A stretch of 64,000 nucleotides of DNA, taken from contig NZ_VRYH01000005.1 in NCBI RefSeq assembly GCF_008079445.1, positions 248,001 to 312,000 of the forward strand, given 5' to 3'. The translations under genes and the position numbers were made by a program. Shown here piece after piece: positions 17,605-26,842 of this stretch. The notes beneath the pieces are model-generated. The model was not told the DNA's origin and made no database searches. It saw only the letters and a list, made by a program, of their open reading frames with translations. This DNA comes from Aidingimonas lacisalsi. GTDB taxonomy: Bacteria; Pseudomonadota; Gammaproteobacteria; Pseudomonadales; Halomonadaceae. Every line of letters begins with the position of its first letter. Positions within the stretch are counted from its first letter, which is position 1.

Positions 17605-18572
17605 CGTTTCACGGTTTCAGCAACCTGACCGCGACTGCCGTCTTCCGCTTCATCGGCACCGTTTCCATCGTGAGCGTGCTGCCACAACTGGGCAACCAGC
17701 TCCTGTATGAAATTGCGCACCATCAAGGATGGACGCCGACCGGCGCGTGTCACGATACAGAATGGCGAGGGGATATGGATGCTGCCGGGCATCAGAGCGC
17801 GCAGTTCTCCCCGCTCCACCCAATGCGAGGCATAATGTGCGGGCAGGTTGCCGATGAAATGCCCACTCAGTATCAGCAGCGCCTGCGCTTCCATATTGGA
17901 CGCATGTGCCCCTACCTGGGCTCCTGGAAATTCCTGCAACTCCTGAAGGTTGGCATAGGGCCTGACCACGAAGGGATGTTGGCCGATTTCCTCGATGCTC
18001 AAGGCATCGTCCGGTCGATCGAATAACGGGTGGTGGGAAGCACAATACACACTATGCATCTCCGTATAGATCTGGCGATGCTGCAACCCTTCCATCTGGG
18101 TCGTTTCCGGCAGGATACCGACCTGAATATCGCCATTGGCGATCTCCCCGATCAGGTGATCGGGGCTCCCCACCGTGATGTTGATTCTCACCTTATGATT
18201 CTTGCGCAGGAATTCGCCGATCACGGCTTGCAACCGCAGCTCACCATTCATGATGGTGTTGTCTACTACACCGAGCCGTAGCGTGCCATAGACGGTACTG
18301 CGTAGCTCACTCATCTCACTGTCGAAGTCATCGACATCGGCCAGCAGCGCCTTGGCTCTTTCATAGACGATGGCACCACGCTCGGTCAGTTCGAACCCCT
18401 GTCGTCCTCGCCGACAAACGGTAAACCCGACACGTTCCTCGATCGACCGGACATGGAAACTGATGGCGGATTGACTCATGTGGAGTGCCGTTTGCGCCCC
18501 CGCAAAGCCGCGATGTTCAGCAACGGCGAGGAAAACGGCCAGACTTTTCAGGTCAGCAGCAGCAAGTTTCAT
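17601..18572 (-). CDS. LysR-family regulator, divergent from the ABC transporter operon
   Basis: A 323-residue LysR-type regulator. The HTH is in the first 65 residues (LKSLAVFLAVAEHRGFAGAQ then MSQSAISFHVRSIEERVG), followed by an effector-binding domain and a polar tail of about 25 residues. The ATG at 18572 is chosen because LysR similarity begins there; no strong ribosome site is visible. It is transcribed away from the transporter, DUF1989 and M20 genes across a 163-bp gap, the classic arrangement for a LysR activator of its neighbours. It probably senses the transported compound or a product. Confidence 0.9.
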   Translation of the reverse strand: MKLAAADLKSLAVFLAVAEHRGFAGAQTALHMSQSAISFHVRSIEERVGFTVCRRGRQGFELTERGAIVYERAKALLADVDDFDSEMSELRSTVYGTLRLGVVDNTIMNGELRLQAVIGEFLRKNHKVRINITVGSPDHLIGEIANGDIQVGILPETTQMEGLQHRQIYTEMHSVYCASHHPLFDRPDDALSIEEIGQHPFVVRPYANLQELQEFPGAQVGAHASNMEAQALLILSGHFIGNLPAHYASHWVERGELRALMPGSIHIPSPFCIVTRAGRRPSLMVRNFIQELVAQLWQHAHDGNGADEAEDGSRGQVAETVKR

Positions 18573-18735
18573 GGAGTGTGCGTCATTGCGGTGCAACTTA
18601 CATCAATATTTTAGGTGTTAACTGCAAAAAATAGCAATTTTTTTGTTGTAAATCCCCTGCTTTACTAGAGCCGACAACGACAAAACAGCTCTCGTCCTCG
18701 AACGTGAATCGTTACAAGAATCAGGAGGATCACAC

Positions 18736-19593
18736 ATGACTCGTCCATTCACGGCATCCATTATTCCCCGCTTGGCCTTCACAGCCTCCGGTATCCTGCT
18801 GACAGCCACCCTCGGCATGACAACGGCGCATGCCGACCTTCTCGAAGATATCAAGGATGAAGGGGTTTTCACCGTCGGCACCGAGGCACGTTTCGCCCCC
18901 TTCGAGTTCGTCGAAGATGGCGAGATCGTGGGTTACTCCGCCGACATCATGGCGGAAATCATGCCCGAGCTGGATGGTGTCGAACTCGACCGCAAGGACC
19001 TTCCCTGGCAGGGCATTCTCCCCGGCCTGGAACGCGAGCAATTCGACTATGTCGTCACTTCCGTGACCGCAACTCCCGAACGCATGGAACGCTTCCATCT
19101 GAGTGCCCCGATTGCTGACGCCACCATGGCCGTCATGACACGGGCCGGTGATGACTCGGTGGAATCGCCCGAAGACATTGCCGGCAAGGTCGCCGGTGCC
19201 CAAGCCGGATCGGCGCAACTGGACGCCCTGGAAGCCTACTCCGAGAGTCTCGATGAAAGCGTAGCGGCTATCGAGACCTACACCTCGGTCGACGAGGCCT
19301 ATGCGGATCTCGGTAATGGGCGCGTCGATGTCGTCATCAACAGCCTCCCCAACCTGATGGAAGCCGCACGCACGCGCCCGGACACCTTCAAGGTCGTAGG
19401 CACCTTCGGCGATCCGGTCTACTTCAGCTGGGCCGGCCGCGACAACGAAGCCAGCGCAAGCCTCAACACATTCATGGACGAACAGATCCAGCGTCTCAAT
19501 GAAAACGGCACCCTGGCAGAGCTACAGGAAAAGTGGTTTGGCGACACCATGGAGCTGCCAATGGAACTGCCTGCACCAGCAAGCAACGAGTGA
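18736..19593 (+). CDS. ABC transporter substrate-binding protein (polar amino acid type)
   Basis: A 285-residue periplasmic binding protein of the SBP_bac_3 family. The signal peptide ends at TTAHA (residue about 33), and the mature protein starts DLLEDIKDEGVFTVGTEARFAPFEF. Family features are EFVEDGEIVGYSADIMAEI, DYVVTSVTATPERME and the ligand-pocket region GKVAGAQAGSAQ. AGGAGGATCACAC precedes the ATG. It is first in a run with two permeases, an ATPase and two catabolic genes. The ligand is likely an amino acid or a ureido/carbamoyl derivative; sequence alone does not decide. Confidence 0.93.
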   Translation: MTRPFTASIIPRLAFTASGILLTATLGMTTAHADLLEDIKDEGVFTVGTEARFAPFEFVEDGEIVGYSADIMAEIMPELDGVELDRKDLPWQGILPGLEREQFDYVVTSVTATPERMERFHLSAPIADATMAVMTRAGDDSVESPEDIAGKVAGAQAGSAQLDALEAYSESLDESVAAIETYTSVDEAYADLGNGRVDVVINSLPNLMEAARTRPDTFKVVGTFGDPVYFSWAGRDNEASASLNTFMDEQIQRLNENGTLAELQEKWFGDTMELPMELPAPASNE

Positions 19594-19693
19594 GATAGGC
19601 CCCTTCCGCCCCATTGAACGATATAAACCGGGGGAACACCCCCGGTTCATCGCCCGATGCAGCGCATCCTCGGCCAAGCACTTCGGTACACTC

Positions 19694-20350
19694 ATGCTCG
19701 ACATCCTGATTGACAATTACTCCGTGCTCGCCCGCGGTCTGGCCTTCACCCTGATCGTCTCGCTGTCGGCGATTCTGTTGGGAATGCTCATGGGCATGCT
19801 GTTGGCATTCGGGCTAACCAGCCGCTTCACACTGGTTCGCCGGCTTGCCGGTATCTACCGCAGTTTCTGGCGTGGCACCCCCATCCTGCTGCAACTGTTG
19901 CTGGTCTATTACCTGTTGCCGGAATTCGGCTTGAACATTCCTCCACTACCGGCTGCCATCCTGACGCTGACACTCAACACAGCAGCATTCCAATCGGAAA
20001 TCTTTCGCAGCGGCATCATGCATATCCCGCCGGGTCAGGTGGAAGCCGCTCGCATGGTCGGCATGAAGACCTGGGACATTCGGCGCCGCATCGTGGTCCC
20101 ACAAGTCTTCCGGTTAACGCTGCCGCCGTTGACCAATGAGGTCATCACCATTCTCAAGAATTCGTCGTTGATTTCGGTCATCTCCGTGACGGAACTGATG
20201 CGCACCAGCGAACAGATCGCCTCACGCACTTTCCAGCCGCTGGACACCTATCTGGTCGCCGCGCTGCTGTACCTGGCAGTCAATCTGTTCCTCGCCCGGC
20301 TCAGCGCCCACCTCGAACGTCACATGAAAGGTGGCCTGGCCGCCGAGTAA
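19694..20350 (+). CDS. ABC transporter permease, amino acid type (first)
   Basis: A 218-residue inner-membrane permease of the His/Glu/Gln/Arg family with about five membrane helices. The cytoplasmic coupling (EAA) loop reads QVEAARMVGMKTWDIRRRIV. The family N-region is GLAFTLIVSLSAILLGMLMG. The ATG at 19694 is chosen because the helices begin directly after it; the open frame extends upstream over the binding-protein gene in another frame. It pairs with the next permease as a heterodimer. Confidence 0.92.
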   Translation: MLDILIDNYSVLARGLAFTLIVSLSAILLGMLMGMLLAFGLTSRFTLVRRLAGIYRSFWRGTPILLQLLLVYYLLPEFGLNIPPLPAAILTLTLNTAAFQSEIFRSGIMHIPPGQVEAARMVGMKTWDIRRRIVVPQVFRLTLPPLTNEVITILKNSSLISVISVTELMRTSEQIASRTFQPLDTYLVAALLYLAVNLFLARLSAHLERHMKGGLAAE

Positions 20351-20361
20351 GGAGAAACTTC

Positions 20362-21069
20362 ATGTTCGACTTCCAGTTGTTGATCGAGATGCGCGGCCTG
20401 ATCCTGCAAGGACTCTGGAATACCGTCTGGATCTGCTTCCTGGGCTGCCTGGTCGCGGTCACTTTCGGCCTGGTGCTTGCCTCGCTGCGACTCACCAGCC
20501 CACGCATTTTCGGCCCGCCCGTGGCCGTCTACATCGAACTATGTCGGGGCGTTCCGCTGCTCGTGATCCTGTTTCTACTTTACTATGGCGGCCCCAGCAT
20601 CGGCTTGCGACTCAGCGCCGAAATCGCCGGTCTGGTCGGCATCGGCCTGTACGGTGCCGGCTATTTCGCCGAGATTTACCGTGCCGGCTTCCTGTCGATC
20701 CCCAAGGGGCAACTCGAAGCTGCCCGGATGCTCGGGATTTCCCGCCTGAACACGCTCAGGCGCATCCAAATCCCTCAGATGCTGCAACTGATCGTACCTC
20801 CCGGCACGAATCAACTGATCATTCTCGTGAAGGAGTCGGCACTGCTATCAGTGATCTCGGTCGACGACCTGACCAAGAACGCCACTGCCATGGTCAACCA
20901 GACCTTTGCCGTGATCGAGCCGTACCTGACCGTCGCGTTGCTCTACTGGCTGATCATAGAAACGATCGCCCGCGGCGGTTACACCCTGGAAAAACGGCTC
21001 GCACGGCGCGACTCGCTACCGACGCCCTCCCCCAAGGACACATCGAGAGACGCCCATGTCACATCTTGA
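20362..21069 (+). CDS. ABC transporter permease, amino acid type (second)
   Basis: A 235-residue partner permease. It starts [20 protein letters not shown] and carries the coupling loop [20 protein letters not shown]. It begins 11 bases after the first permease with a GGAG ribosome site (AAGGAGAAACTTC). Its end overlaps the ATPase gene by 14 bases, suggesting translational coupling. Confidence 0.93.
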   Translation: MFDFQLLIEMRGLILQGLWNTVWICFLGCLVAVTFGLVLASLRLTSPRIFGPPVAVYIELCRGVPLLVILFLLYYGGPSIGLRLSAEIAGLVGIGLYGAGYFAEIYRAGFLSIPKGQLEAARMLGISRLNTLRRIQIPQMLQLIVPPGTNQLIILVKESALLSVISVDDLTKNATAMVNQTFAVIEPYLTVALLYWLIIETIARGGYTLEKRLARRDSLPTPSPKDTSRDAHVTS

Positions 21070-21889
21070 GGCAACGACCGAAGCCGCCTTTTCTAACGCA
21101 CGACGTGCCCAGGCCGAATCGTTGATCACCGCTCACGGTCTTGGCAAGCGATTCAGCGACTTGCAGGTGCTGGAAGATATCGATTTCGACCTATCCCCTT
21201 CGGAAGTCGTTTGCGTCATCGGCCCCTCGGGATCGGGCAAATCGACCCTACTCCGCTGCCTGGCCTTTCTGGAGCCCTATGACGACGGCAGCGTCTACAT
21301 TCATGGCAAGTTGCTGGGTTACGAGCAGCGTGGCGGTATGCGCGTCCGGGCCAGCGAGAAAACCATCGACCGGGTACGCTCACCGATCGGCATGGTCTTC
21401 CAACACTTCCACCTGTGGCCACACCGTACGGCATTGCAGAACGTCACCGAAGCCTTACGTCTGGTACAGGGCCTGTCGCGCAAGCATGCCGACCAGCAAG
21501 GGCTCGCCATGCTGGAGCGCGTCGGACTCTCAGACCGCGCGCACCATTATCCCGAGAACCTGTCGGGTGGCCAGAAGCAGCGTGTCGCCATTGCACGCGC
21601 CCTGGCCATGAAACCGGAAGTCATGCTTTTCGACGAACCCACCTCGGCGCTCGATCCGGAACTGGTCGGTGAAGTCCTCGAGGTCATGAAGCAACTCGCC
21701 AGCGATGGAATGACCATGGTCATCGTCACTCACGAGATGGGCTTCGCCGCCCATGTCGCTGACCGGGTCATATTCATGGATCAGGGCCGGATCGTCGAAA
21801 GTGGCAAGCCCGGCACGCTGTTCCGTCACCCCAGAAGCGAACGCCTGGCGCAATTCCTGAACACTTGGCGGGAACGCACTCTAACCTGA
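21056..21889 (+). CDS. ABC transporter ATP-binding protein, amino acid type
   Basis: The 277-residue ATPase energising the importer, GlnQ/HisP-like. Walker A is [13 protein letters not shown], the Q-loop region is [12 protein letters not shown], the signature is [15 protein letters not shown], Walker B is [13 protein letters not shown] and the switch His is in [10 protein letters not shown]. About 20 extra N-terminal residues precede the usual start. Complete with no lost catalytic residues. Confidence 0.95.
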   Translation: MSHLEATTEAAFSNARRAQAESLITAHGLGKRFSDLQVLEDIDFDLSPSEVVCVIGPSGSGKSTLLRCLAFLEPYDDGSVYIHGKLLGYEQRGGMRVRASEKTIDRVRSPIGMVFQHFHLWPHRTALQNVTEALRLVQGLSRKHADQQGLAMLERVGLSDRAHHYPENLSGGQKQRVAIARALAMKPEVMLFDEPTSALDPELVGEVLEVMKQLASDGMTMVIVTHEMGFAAHVADRVIFMDQGRIVESGKPGTLFRHPRSERLAQFLNTWRERTLT

Positions 21890-21901
21890 AGGAGACCTCC
21901 C

Positions 21902-22609
21902 ATGACATTCGATCACGCTCGTATCGCCAACATGCCACGTCAGAACGGTTACCCTTGCGGTAGTAACGCCACCATCGACAACCCCATCTCCCCCGATGGC
22001 ATCCCGGTGCTGAGCAAACGCTATGAAGTTCCCGCCCGTCAGGGACGCGCCGTGCGCCTCAATGCCGGCGAGACGATCCGCATCATCAACACCCATGGCA
22101 CTCAAGTCTGCGACACTTGGGCATTCAGTTCCCACAACCTCAATGAGTTCATGTCCTGGGAACATGGCCGTGCCTGGATCGATGGACTGATCCCCAAGGT
22201 CGACGATCCATTGCTCAGCAATCGCCGTCGCCCGATCATGACCCTGACCGCCGACACATCACCGGGCATTCACGACACGCTGATGGCGGCCTGCGATCTC
22301 TATCGTTACATGACACTGGGTGTGACCGACTACCATGACAACTGCGCCGACAATCTGCGCCTGGCGATGCAGGCGATCCAACTGGCCGTACCGGAAGTCC
22401 CGCAGCCACTGAACCTATGGATGAACATCCCGGTCGACGCGCATATGAAGATCGATTGGTGCCCACCGATCTCGCGCCCCGGCGATTATGTTGAATTGCG
22501 TGCCGAAATGGACTGCGTCGTGGCCATGTCGTCCTGCCCGCAGGACATCATTCCCATCAACGGCGAGCAGTGCGAGCCGGTCGAGCTGCATTTCGAGGTA
22601 CGTGCATGA
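21902..22609 (+). CDS. DUF1989 (urea-carboxylase-associated) family protein
   Basis: A 235-residue DUF1989 protein. Recognisable stretches are VPARQGRAVRLNAGETIRII, THGTQVCDTWAF and, near the C-terminus, MNIPVD and SSCPQDIIPING. The family is often found next to urea carboxylase or amino-acid ABC transporters; its reaction is not established. Conserved His/Cys/Asp positions suggest metal binding. It starts 12 bases after the ATPase gene and its stop overlaps the M20 hydrolase start (ATGA), so the two products probably act in one pathway. Confidence 0.88.
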   Translation: MTFDHARIANMPRQNGYPCGSNATIDNPISPDGIPVLSKRYEVPARQGRAVRLNAGETIRIINTHGTQVCDTWAFSSHNLNEFMSWEHGRAWIDGLIPKVDDPLLSNRRRPIMTLTADTSPGIHDTLMAACDLYRYMTLGVTDYHDNCADNLRLAMQAIQLAVPEVPQPLNLWMNIPVDAHMKIDWCPPISRPGDYVELRAEMDCVVAMSSCPQDIIPINGEQCEPVELHFEVRA

Positions 22610-23868
22610 CTCCGATAACCGCGCAGGCGATCGCGGCCCTCGACGGCGAGCGTTTATGGGCCGATCTGCATGAACTCGCACAATTCGGCGCCCGCGACGA
22701 TGGCGGCGTCGCCCGGCTGACGCTGGATGACAACGACATCCAGGCGCGTCTCTGGCTGGCCGAGCAGGCCAGAGAACTGGGCGGCGATATGCAAGTGGAC
22801 CCGCTCGGTAACGTCTTCGTGCATTTACCGGGCAGCGCCCCCGATCTGCCCCCCATCACCACCGGCAGCCATCTCGACAGTCAGCCGACCGGCGGCAAAT
22901 ACGATGGCGCTTACGGCGTCCTTGCCGGTATGGCAGCCTTGCGCGCCATCCGCGAGACGGGTATCCAGCCACGCCATTCCCTCGAGGTCGTCTCCTGGAC
23001 CAACGAGGAAGGCGTGCGATTCGCACCGGGCACATCTGGATCGGCCTGCTTTGCCGGTGTACGAAGTGAAGCCGAGACACGTGCCCTAACCGATGCCGAG
23101 GGCATCACCTTCGGTGAAGCGCTCGATACCTGCTTGGCCCGGCTCGACGACGCAGGCGTCGAACGGCGTCCTCTCGGTACGCCTATGCAGGCCTTCATCG
23201 AGATGCATATCGAGCAGGGGCCGATCCTGGAACGCCGGGGTGCGTCTACGGGGATCGTGACCGGCATTCAGGGCGTTAGCTGGTTCGAATGCGAGGTGCG
23301 GGGGACCGCCAACCACGCCGGCACAACGCCTCGCGCCGCACGTCAGGATGCCTTGGAAGGCGCATGTGCCCTGGCCACTGCACTGCGCAACGTAGCCTGC
23401 GATGACGCGGATCGCCTGCGCTTCACCATCGGCCGTTTCCAGGTTTTTCCCGGCTCGGTCAATACCATTCCCGAGCGCGTGCTCTTTACCATCGACCTGC
23501 GCCACCCCGATGCCAGTACGCTCGGGGAGTTCGAAGCCCGTTTTCAGGCGCTGGCTGTACAGGAATGGGCCGGTTGCACAGCCACGTTGACGCCGCTATC
23601 GCGTATCGACCCGGTCACCTTTCCCACTGGTGCCACCCATGCCATCGCCGAGGCGGCCGGCGAGTTAGGACAATGTGCCCCACGGCTGGTATCGGGAGCA
23701 TTTCATGATGCCATCCACCTGGCCGGCCACTGCCCCACCGGCATGATTTTCATTCCTTGCCAAGGAGGCATCAGTCACCACCCATCGGAGTGCATCAACG
23801 CGCACGATGCCACCGCAGGCGCCCGATTGTTGACCGCCACCCTCTGCCGACTCGCGTGTAGTCCCTAA
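22606..23868 (+). CDS. M20-family Zn hydrolase (N-carbamoyl amino acid/allantoate type)
   Basis: A 420-residue amidohydrolase of the hydantoinase/carbamoylase branch of M20 peptidases, which hydrolyse N-carbamoyl or ureido groups. Metal-site motifs in order: TGSHLDSQPTGGKYDGAYG, SWTNEEGVRF with PGTSGS, EMHIEQGPILE and the final GGISHHPSE. The lid/dimer domain spans about residues 210-325. The ATG at 22606 overlaps the DUF1989 stop. Substrate is probably delivered by the upstream ABC importer. Allantoate amidohydrolase and beta-ureidopropionase-like activities are alternatives. Confidence 0.92.
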   Translation: MTPITAQAIAALDGERLWADLHELAQFGARDDGGVARLTLDDNDIQARLWLAEQARELGGDMQVDPLGNVFVHLPGSAPDLPPITTGSHLDSQPTGGKYDGAYGVLAGMAALRAIRETGIQPRHSLEVVSWTNEEGVRFAPGTSGSACFAGVRSEAETRALTDAEGITFGEALDTCLARLDDAGVERRPLGTPMQAFIEMHIEQGPILERRGASTGIVTGIQGVSWFECEVRGTANHAGTTPRAARQDALEGACALATALRNVACDDADRLRFTIGRFQVFPGSVNTIPERVLFTIDLRHPDASTLGEFEARFQALAVQEWAGCTATLTPLSRIDPVTFPTGATHAIAEAAGELGQCAPRLVSGAFHDAIHLAGHCPTGMIFIPCQGGISHHPSECINAHDATAGARLLTATLCRLACSP

Positions 23869-24422
23869 GCGCTGCCGAAATAGCGCTCCCGGTCTTCCGG
23901 CGTAATGTCGCTGATGTGCAGCGGGTACGCATCGATCAGGCGATCCTGGTAAAAATGCCGCAGGGTGCGCTCAATGGTCGGAAAGGCCAGTTCCTCCCAG
24001 GGAATTTCATGTTCCTCGAACAGCGCCACTTCAAGGCTTTCAGGACCAGCATCGAAACTGCCATCAAGGTCGGCCCGGAAGATCATGTAGACCTGATTGA
24101 TATGCGGCAGGTTGATCAAGGTATAGAGACCATGGATCGACACGTCGGCACATGCTTCCTCGAGCGTCTCCCGGGTGGCTGCCTCCACCGTGGTCTCGGC
24201 GTTTTCCATGAAGCCCGCCGGCAGCGTCCAGTACCCCTTGCGCGGCGGGATCGCCCGGCGGCACAACAATATGCGGCTTCCCGTCACCGGCAGGGTACCG
24301 GCTACGATACGCGGGTTCTGGTAATGAATGGTGCCACAAGCCTCGCACAGATAACGCGGACGATCATCGCCATCGGGTATCGCGAAGTGGACACGGTGTC
24401 CGCAGTGACTACAGAAGTTCAT
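23865..24422 (-). CDS. Nudix hydrolase with N-terminal zinc ribbon
   Basis: A 185-residue protein. A CSHCGH...CEACG zinc ribbon (about residues 3-32) precedes a Nudix domain whose box is GFMENAETTVEAATRETLEEACADV. The layout resembles the ADP-ribose/NAD-type zinc-ribbon Nudix enzymes; NudC proper is longer. The start is set at the MNFCSHCGH methionine because the upstream frame has no family similarity. It converges with the M20 gene with a 4-base overlap. Confidence 0.92.
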   Translation of the reverse strand: MNFCSHCGHRVHFAIPDGDDRPRYLCEACGTIHYQNPRIVAGTLPVTGSRILLCRRAIPPRKGYWTLPAGFMENAETTVEAATRETLEEACADVSIHGLYTLINLPHINQVYMIFRADLDGSFDAGPESLEVALFEEHEIPWEELAFPTIERTLRHFYQDRLIDAYPLHISDITPEDRERYFGSA

Positions 24423-24606
24423 GCGCGGCCTCGTAATGAATGGCACCCGACAAACGTCCATGTTAGAGAAAGTTCGCAAGCCCCTGCAAGCGCCGCTCTC
24501 CACCGTGGCCCGATTCGCGTACCGAACTCGATGATAGTTGATGTCAGCCTGAGGCCGTACCACGACGTTCCGTCTTGACGCCTTCGCGCGGGCTGGGTAC
24601 AAACGA

Positions 24607-25251
24607 ATGAAACCCGACGGAACCGCCATGCTAGATATCGTTCGCGAGCGCCTGCAGGCGCACCATCCCCGACGCATCGCCCTCGACATGCCCCAGGCTG
24701 CCGTATTGATGGCAATCGTCGCGCGTCCGGCCCCGACGCTGCTGTTCACGCGCCGTGCCAATCACCTCAAGCAGCACAGCGGTCAGGTCGCCTTTCCCGG
24801 CGGCAAGCGCGAGCCCGACGATGCCGATCTGCTGGCGACCGCGTTGCGCGAGGCTCACGAGGAGATCGCCCTACCCCACAGCCGTGTCGAGGTGATCGGC
24901 CGGTTGAGCGATGTCATTTCGCTGCACGGCATGCGCGTGACGCCTTATGTCGGACTGATTCCGCCGGATCTGCCACTGCAACCGGACCTCGAGGAGCTCG
25001 ACACCATCTTCGAGGTACCGCTTTCCGTCTTCCTCGAAGACTGCCGCAGCCATACCGACGTGATCACTGTCGACGGTCATCATCTCTACGTCCCCAGTTA
25101 CCACGCCGAGGGGCATATCATCTGGGGCCTGTCGGCGATGATGCTGGTCGAACTATTGGCGGAAGGCTTCGGTTGCGATATCAGTCTCAGCCGCTTTCCC
25201 GAAGGCGGCCGCCTGCGCTATCGGCCGCCCCGCAAACTGAGGACGACATGA
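24607..25251 (+). CDS. nudL: Nudix CoA pyrophosphatase-like protein
   Basis: A 214-residue NudL/YeaB-type enzyme, expected to split CoA or related pyrophosphates. The CoA-Nudix signature region LLFTRRANHLKQHSGQVAFP precedes the Nudix box GGKREPDDADLLATALREAHEEIAL. The PPDLPLQPDLEELDTIFEVPLS stretch is also typical. ATG 24607 is used; an internal ATG at 24628 is possible. It is divergent from the other Nudix gene (184-bp gap). Confidence 0.9.
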   Translation: MKPDGTAMLDIVRERLQAHHPRRIALDMPQAAVLMAIVARPAPTLLFTRRANHLKQHSGQVAFPGGKREPDDADLLATALREAHEEIALPHSRVEVIGRLSDVISLHGMRVTPYVGLIPPDLPLQPDLEELDTIFEVPLSVFLEDCRSHTDVITVDGHHLYVPSYHAEGHIIWGLSAMMLVELLAEGFGCDISLSRFPEGGRLRYRPPRKLRTT

Positions 25252-25370
25252 ACGGCACCTCCATGACGCTGTCGCCGGCGGCGCTATACCGGCTGAGCGA
25301 TAGCCTGGTAGCGCATGGCTGGTTCCGGCGCAATGCGTCACTAGGCGGGATCATCGACCCCGCGGCATGA
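25248..25370 (+). CDS. possible 40-residue peptide
   Basis: The ATG at 25248 overlaps the nudL stop (ATGA). The frame encodes 40 residues (MNGTSMTLSPAALYRLSDSL at the start) with no membrane segment or known motif, and ends 22 bases before the Mut7-C gene start. Stop-start coupling and fit into the gene gap favour translation; lack of any family match argues caution. Confidence 0.35.
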   Translation: MNGTSMTLSPAALYRLSDSLVAHGWFRRNASLGGIIDPAA

Positions 25371-25392
25371 TCACCGACAGCGAGGTGCACCA

Positions 25393-26148
25393 ATGGCCAC
25401 CGCCGAGGTCCACTTCCATGGCGAACTGAACGATTTCCAGCCGCGGGAACGGCAGGCCCGGCCGTTCACCTACACATTCGACCGGCGTGCCGCCATCAAG
25501 GACGTGATCGAAGCACTGGACGTGCCACATACCGAAGTGGACATCATCCTGATCAATGGCCAGAGCGTCGAGTTCGGCGCCATCCTGCACGATGGCGATC
25601 GCGTCGCCGTCTATCCATGGTCGACCGAACCGCCCGTGCCCAACCCGCAACACCTGCGACCCCGACCACCGGCGCACCCGCGTTTCGTGCTGGATACCCA
25701 CCTGGGACGGCTGGCCCGCTACTTGCGTCTGCTCGGTTTCGATACTCGATATCGCAACGATTACAGCGACCCCGAACTTGCCGCCTGTGCCGACGAAGAA
25801 GCGCGCATCCTGCTGACGCGTGACCGCGGCCTGCTGAAACGCAAACGTATCGCCCTCGCCCATTTCGTGCGCAACGACGATCCCTGGCGGCAACTCGAGG
25901 AAATCTGCGCACAATTCAGCCTGCATGACACCTTCGCTCCATTTACGCGCTGCGCACACTGCAACGGCACGCTCCAGCCAGTCGACAAGGCCCGGATCAT
26001 CGACCGACTCGCACCCAAGACCCGGCGCTACTTCGACCACTTCCTGCAGTGCGACGGCTGCCGGCAGATCTACTGGGAAGGCAGTCATGTCGAGCACATG
26101 CACGGGCTGGTCGCCCGCTTGAAACGACATCGTGGAGCGTCCGGATAA
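25393..26148 (+). CDS. Mut7-C RNase domain protein with ubiquitin-like N-terminus
   Basis: A 251-residue two-domain protein. Residues about 3-80 form a ubiquitin/ThiS-like fold (TAEVHFHGELNDF, INGQSVEFGAILHDGDRVAV). Residues 95-245 are the Mut7-C PIN-like nuclease module (RFVLDTHLGRLARYLRLLGF, RILLTRDRGLL) with a CXXC...CXXC zinc knuckle (RCAHCNG, CDGCRQIYWEGSH). Probably an RNA nuclease, but the physiological substrate is unknown. GAGGTGCACCA precedes the ATG. It is likely co-transcribed with nudL. Confidence 0.9.
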   Translation: MATAEVHFHGELNDFQPRERQARPFTYTFDRRAAIKDVIEALDVPHTEVDIILINGQSVEFGAILHDGDRVAVYPWSTEPPVPNPQHLRPRPPAHPRFVLDTHLGRLARYLRLLGFDTRYRNDYSDPELAACADEEARILLTRDRGLLKRKRIALAHFVRNDDPWRQLEEICAQFSLHDTFAPFTRCAHCNGTLQPVDKARIIDRLAPKTRRYFDHFLQCDGCRQIYWEGSHVEHMHGLVARLKRHRGASG

Positions 26149-26174
26149 CAACGCAGCGTCCGGTTTTGTTATCC
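26143..26174 (+). terminator. hairpin at the end of the Mut7-C gene
   Basis: GGATAACAA (26143-26151) and TTGTTATCC (26166-26174) are perfect 9-bp inverted repeats around a 14-base loop; the stop codon lies inside the first arm. There is no T-run after it, so termination is uncertain; it may protect the transcript 3' end. Confidence 0.4.
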
Positions 26175-26277
26175 TGCAAGACAACATATCCACCACGGGA
26201 CGTACCGAATCACGCAAGATGCGCCTTGCCAGCAGCGCGCAACGATTCCACACACACCCCAACGGGAGGCTCTGACC

Positions 26278-26826
26278 ATGTCACTGACGCCATCCACGAT
26301 GATCGACCTCGGCAGTCCCATGCCGGCCTTCACCCTGCCCGATGCGCATGGTGGAGATGTCGACAGCAGCCGGTTCGAAGGCCAACCGCTGCTGGTCGCC
26401 TTCATCTGCAATCACTGCCCGTTCGTGAAACACATTGCCGATGCCTTCGCCGACTTCGCCCGCGAGTATCAATCCAAGGGCCTGGCAGTGGTCGCCATCA
26501 ACAGCAACGACTTCCACAGCCATCCCGAAGACAGCCCGGAACGCATGATCGAGGAAGCCCGCTCACGCGGTTATGAGTTCCCCTACCTGGTCGATGAAAG
26601 CCAGGACATCGCCCGTGCCTTTCAGGCCGCCTGTACGCCTGACTTCTACCTTTTCGACCGCAACCATCTGCTGGTGTATCGCGGCCAGTTCGACGACAGC
26701 CGCCCCAGCAAGGACATCCCCGTCACAGGCGAAGACTTGCGCACTGCCGCCGATGCCGTGCTCGCCGGAGACGCACCACCGACCCAGCAAAAGCCGTCGA
26801 TGGGCTGCAATATCAAATGGAAGTGA
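26278..26826 (+). CDS. thioredoxin-like AhpC/TSA-family protein
   Basis: A 182-residue cytoplasmic protein (no signal peptide) with a thioredoxin fold. The active-site region is FICNHCPFVKHIADAFADFA (CxxC with NH between the cysteines), where TlpA/ResA would have CxPC. SPMPAFTLPDAHGG opens the domain, and the cis-Pro loop is ACTPDFYLF. This is the COG0526 group common in proteobacteria, perhaps a thiol peroxidase or reductase. GGGAGGCTCTGACC precedes the ATG. Confidence 0.88.
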   Translation: MSLTPSTMIDLGSPMPAFTLPDAHGGDVDSSRFEGQPLLVAFICNHCPFVKHIADAFADFAREYQSKGLAVVAINSNDFHSHPEDSPERMIEEARSRGYEFPYLVDESQDIARAFQAACTPDFYLFDRNHLLVYRGQFDDSRPSKDIPVTGEDLRTAADAVLAGDAPPTQQKPSMGCNIKWK

Positions 26827-26842
26827 ATGGCGACGGCGCGGC

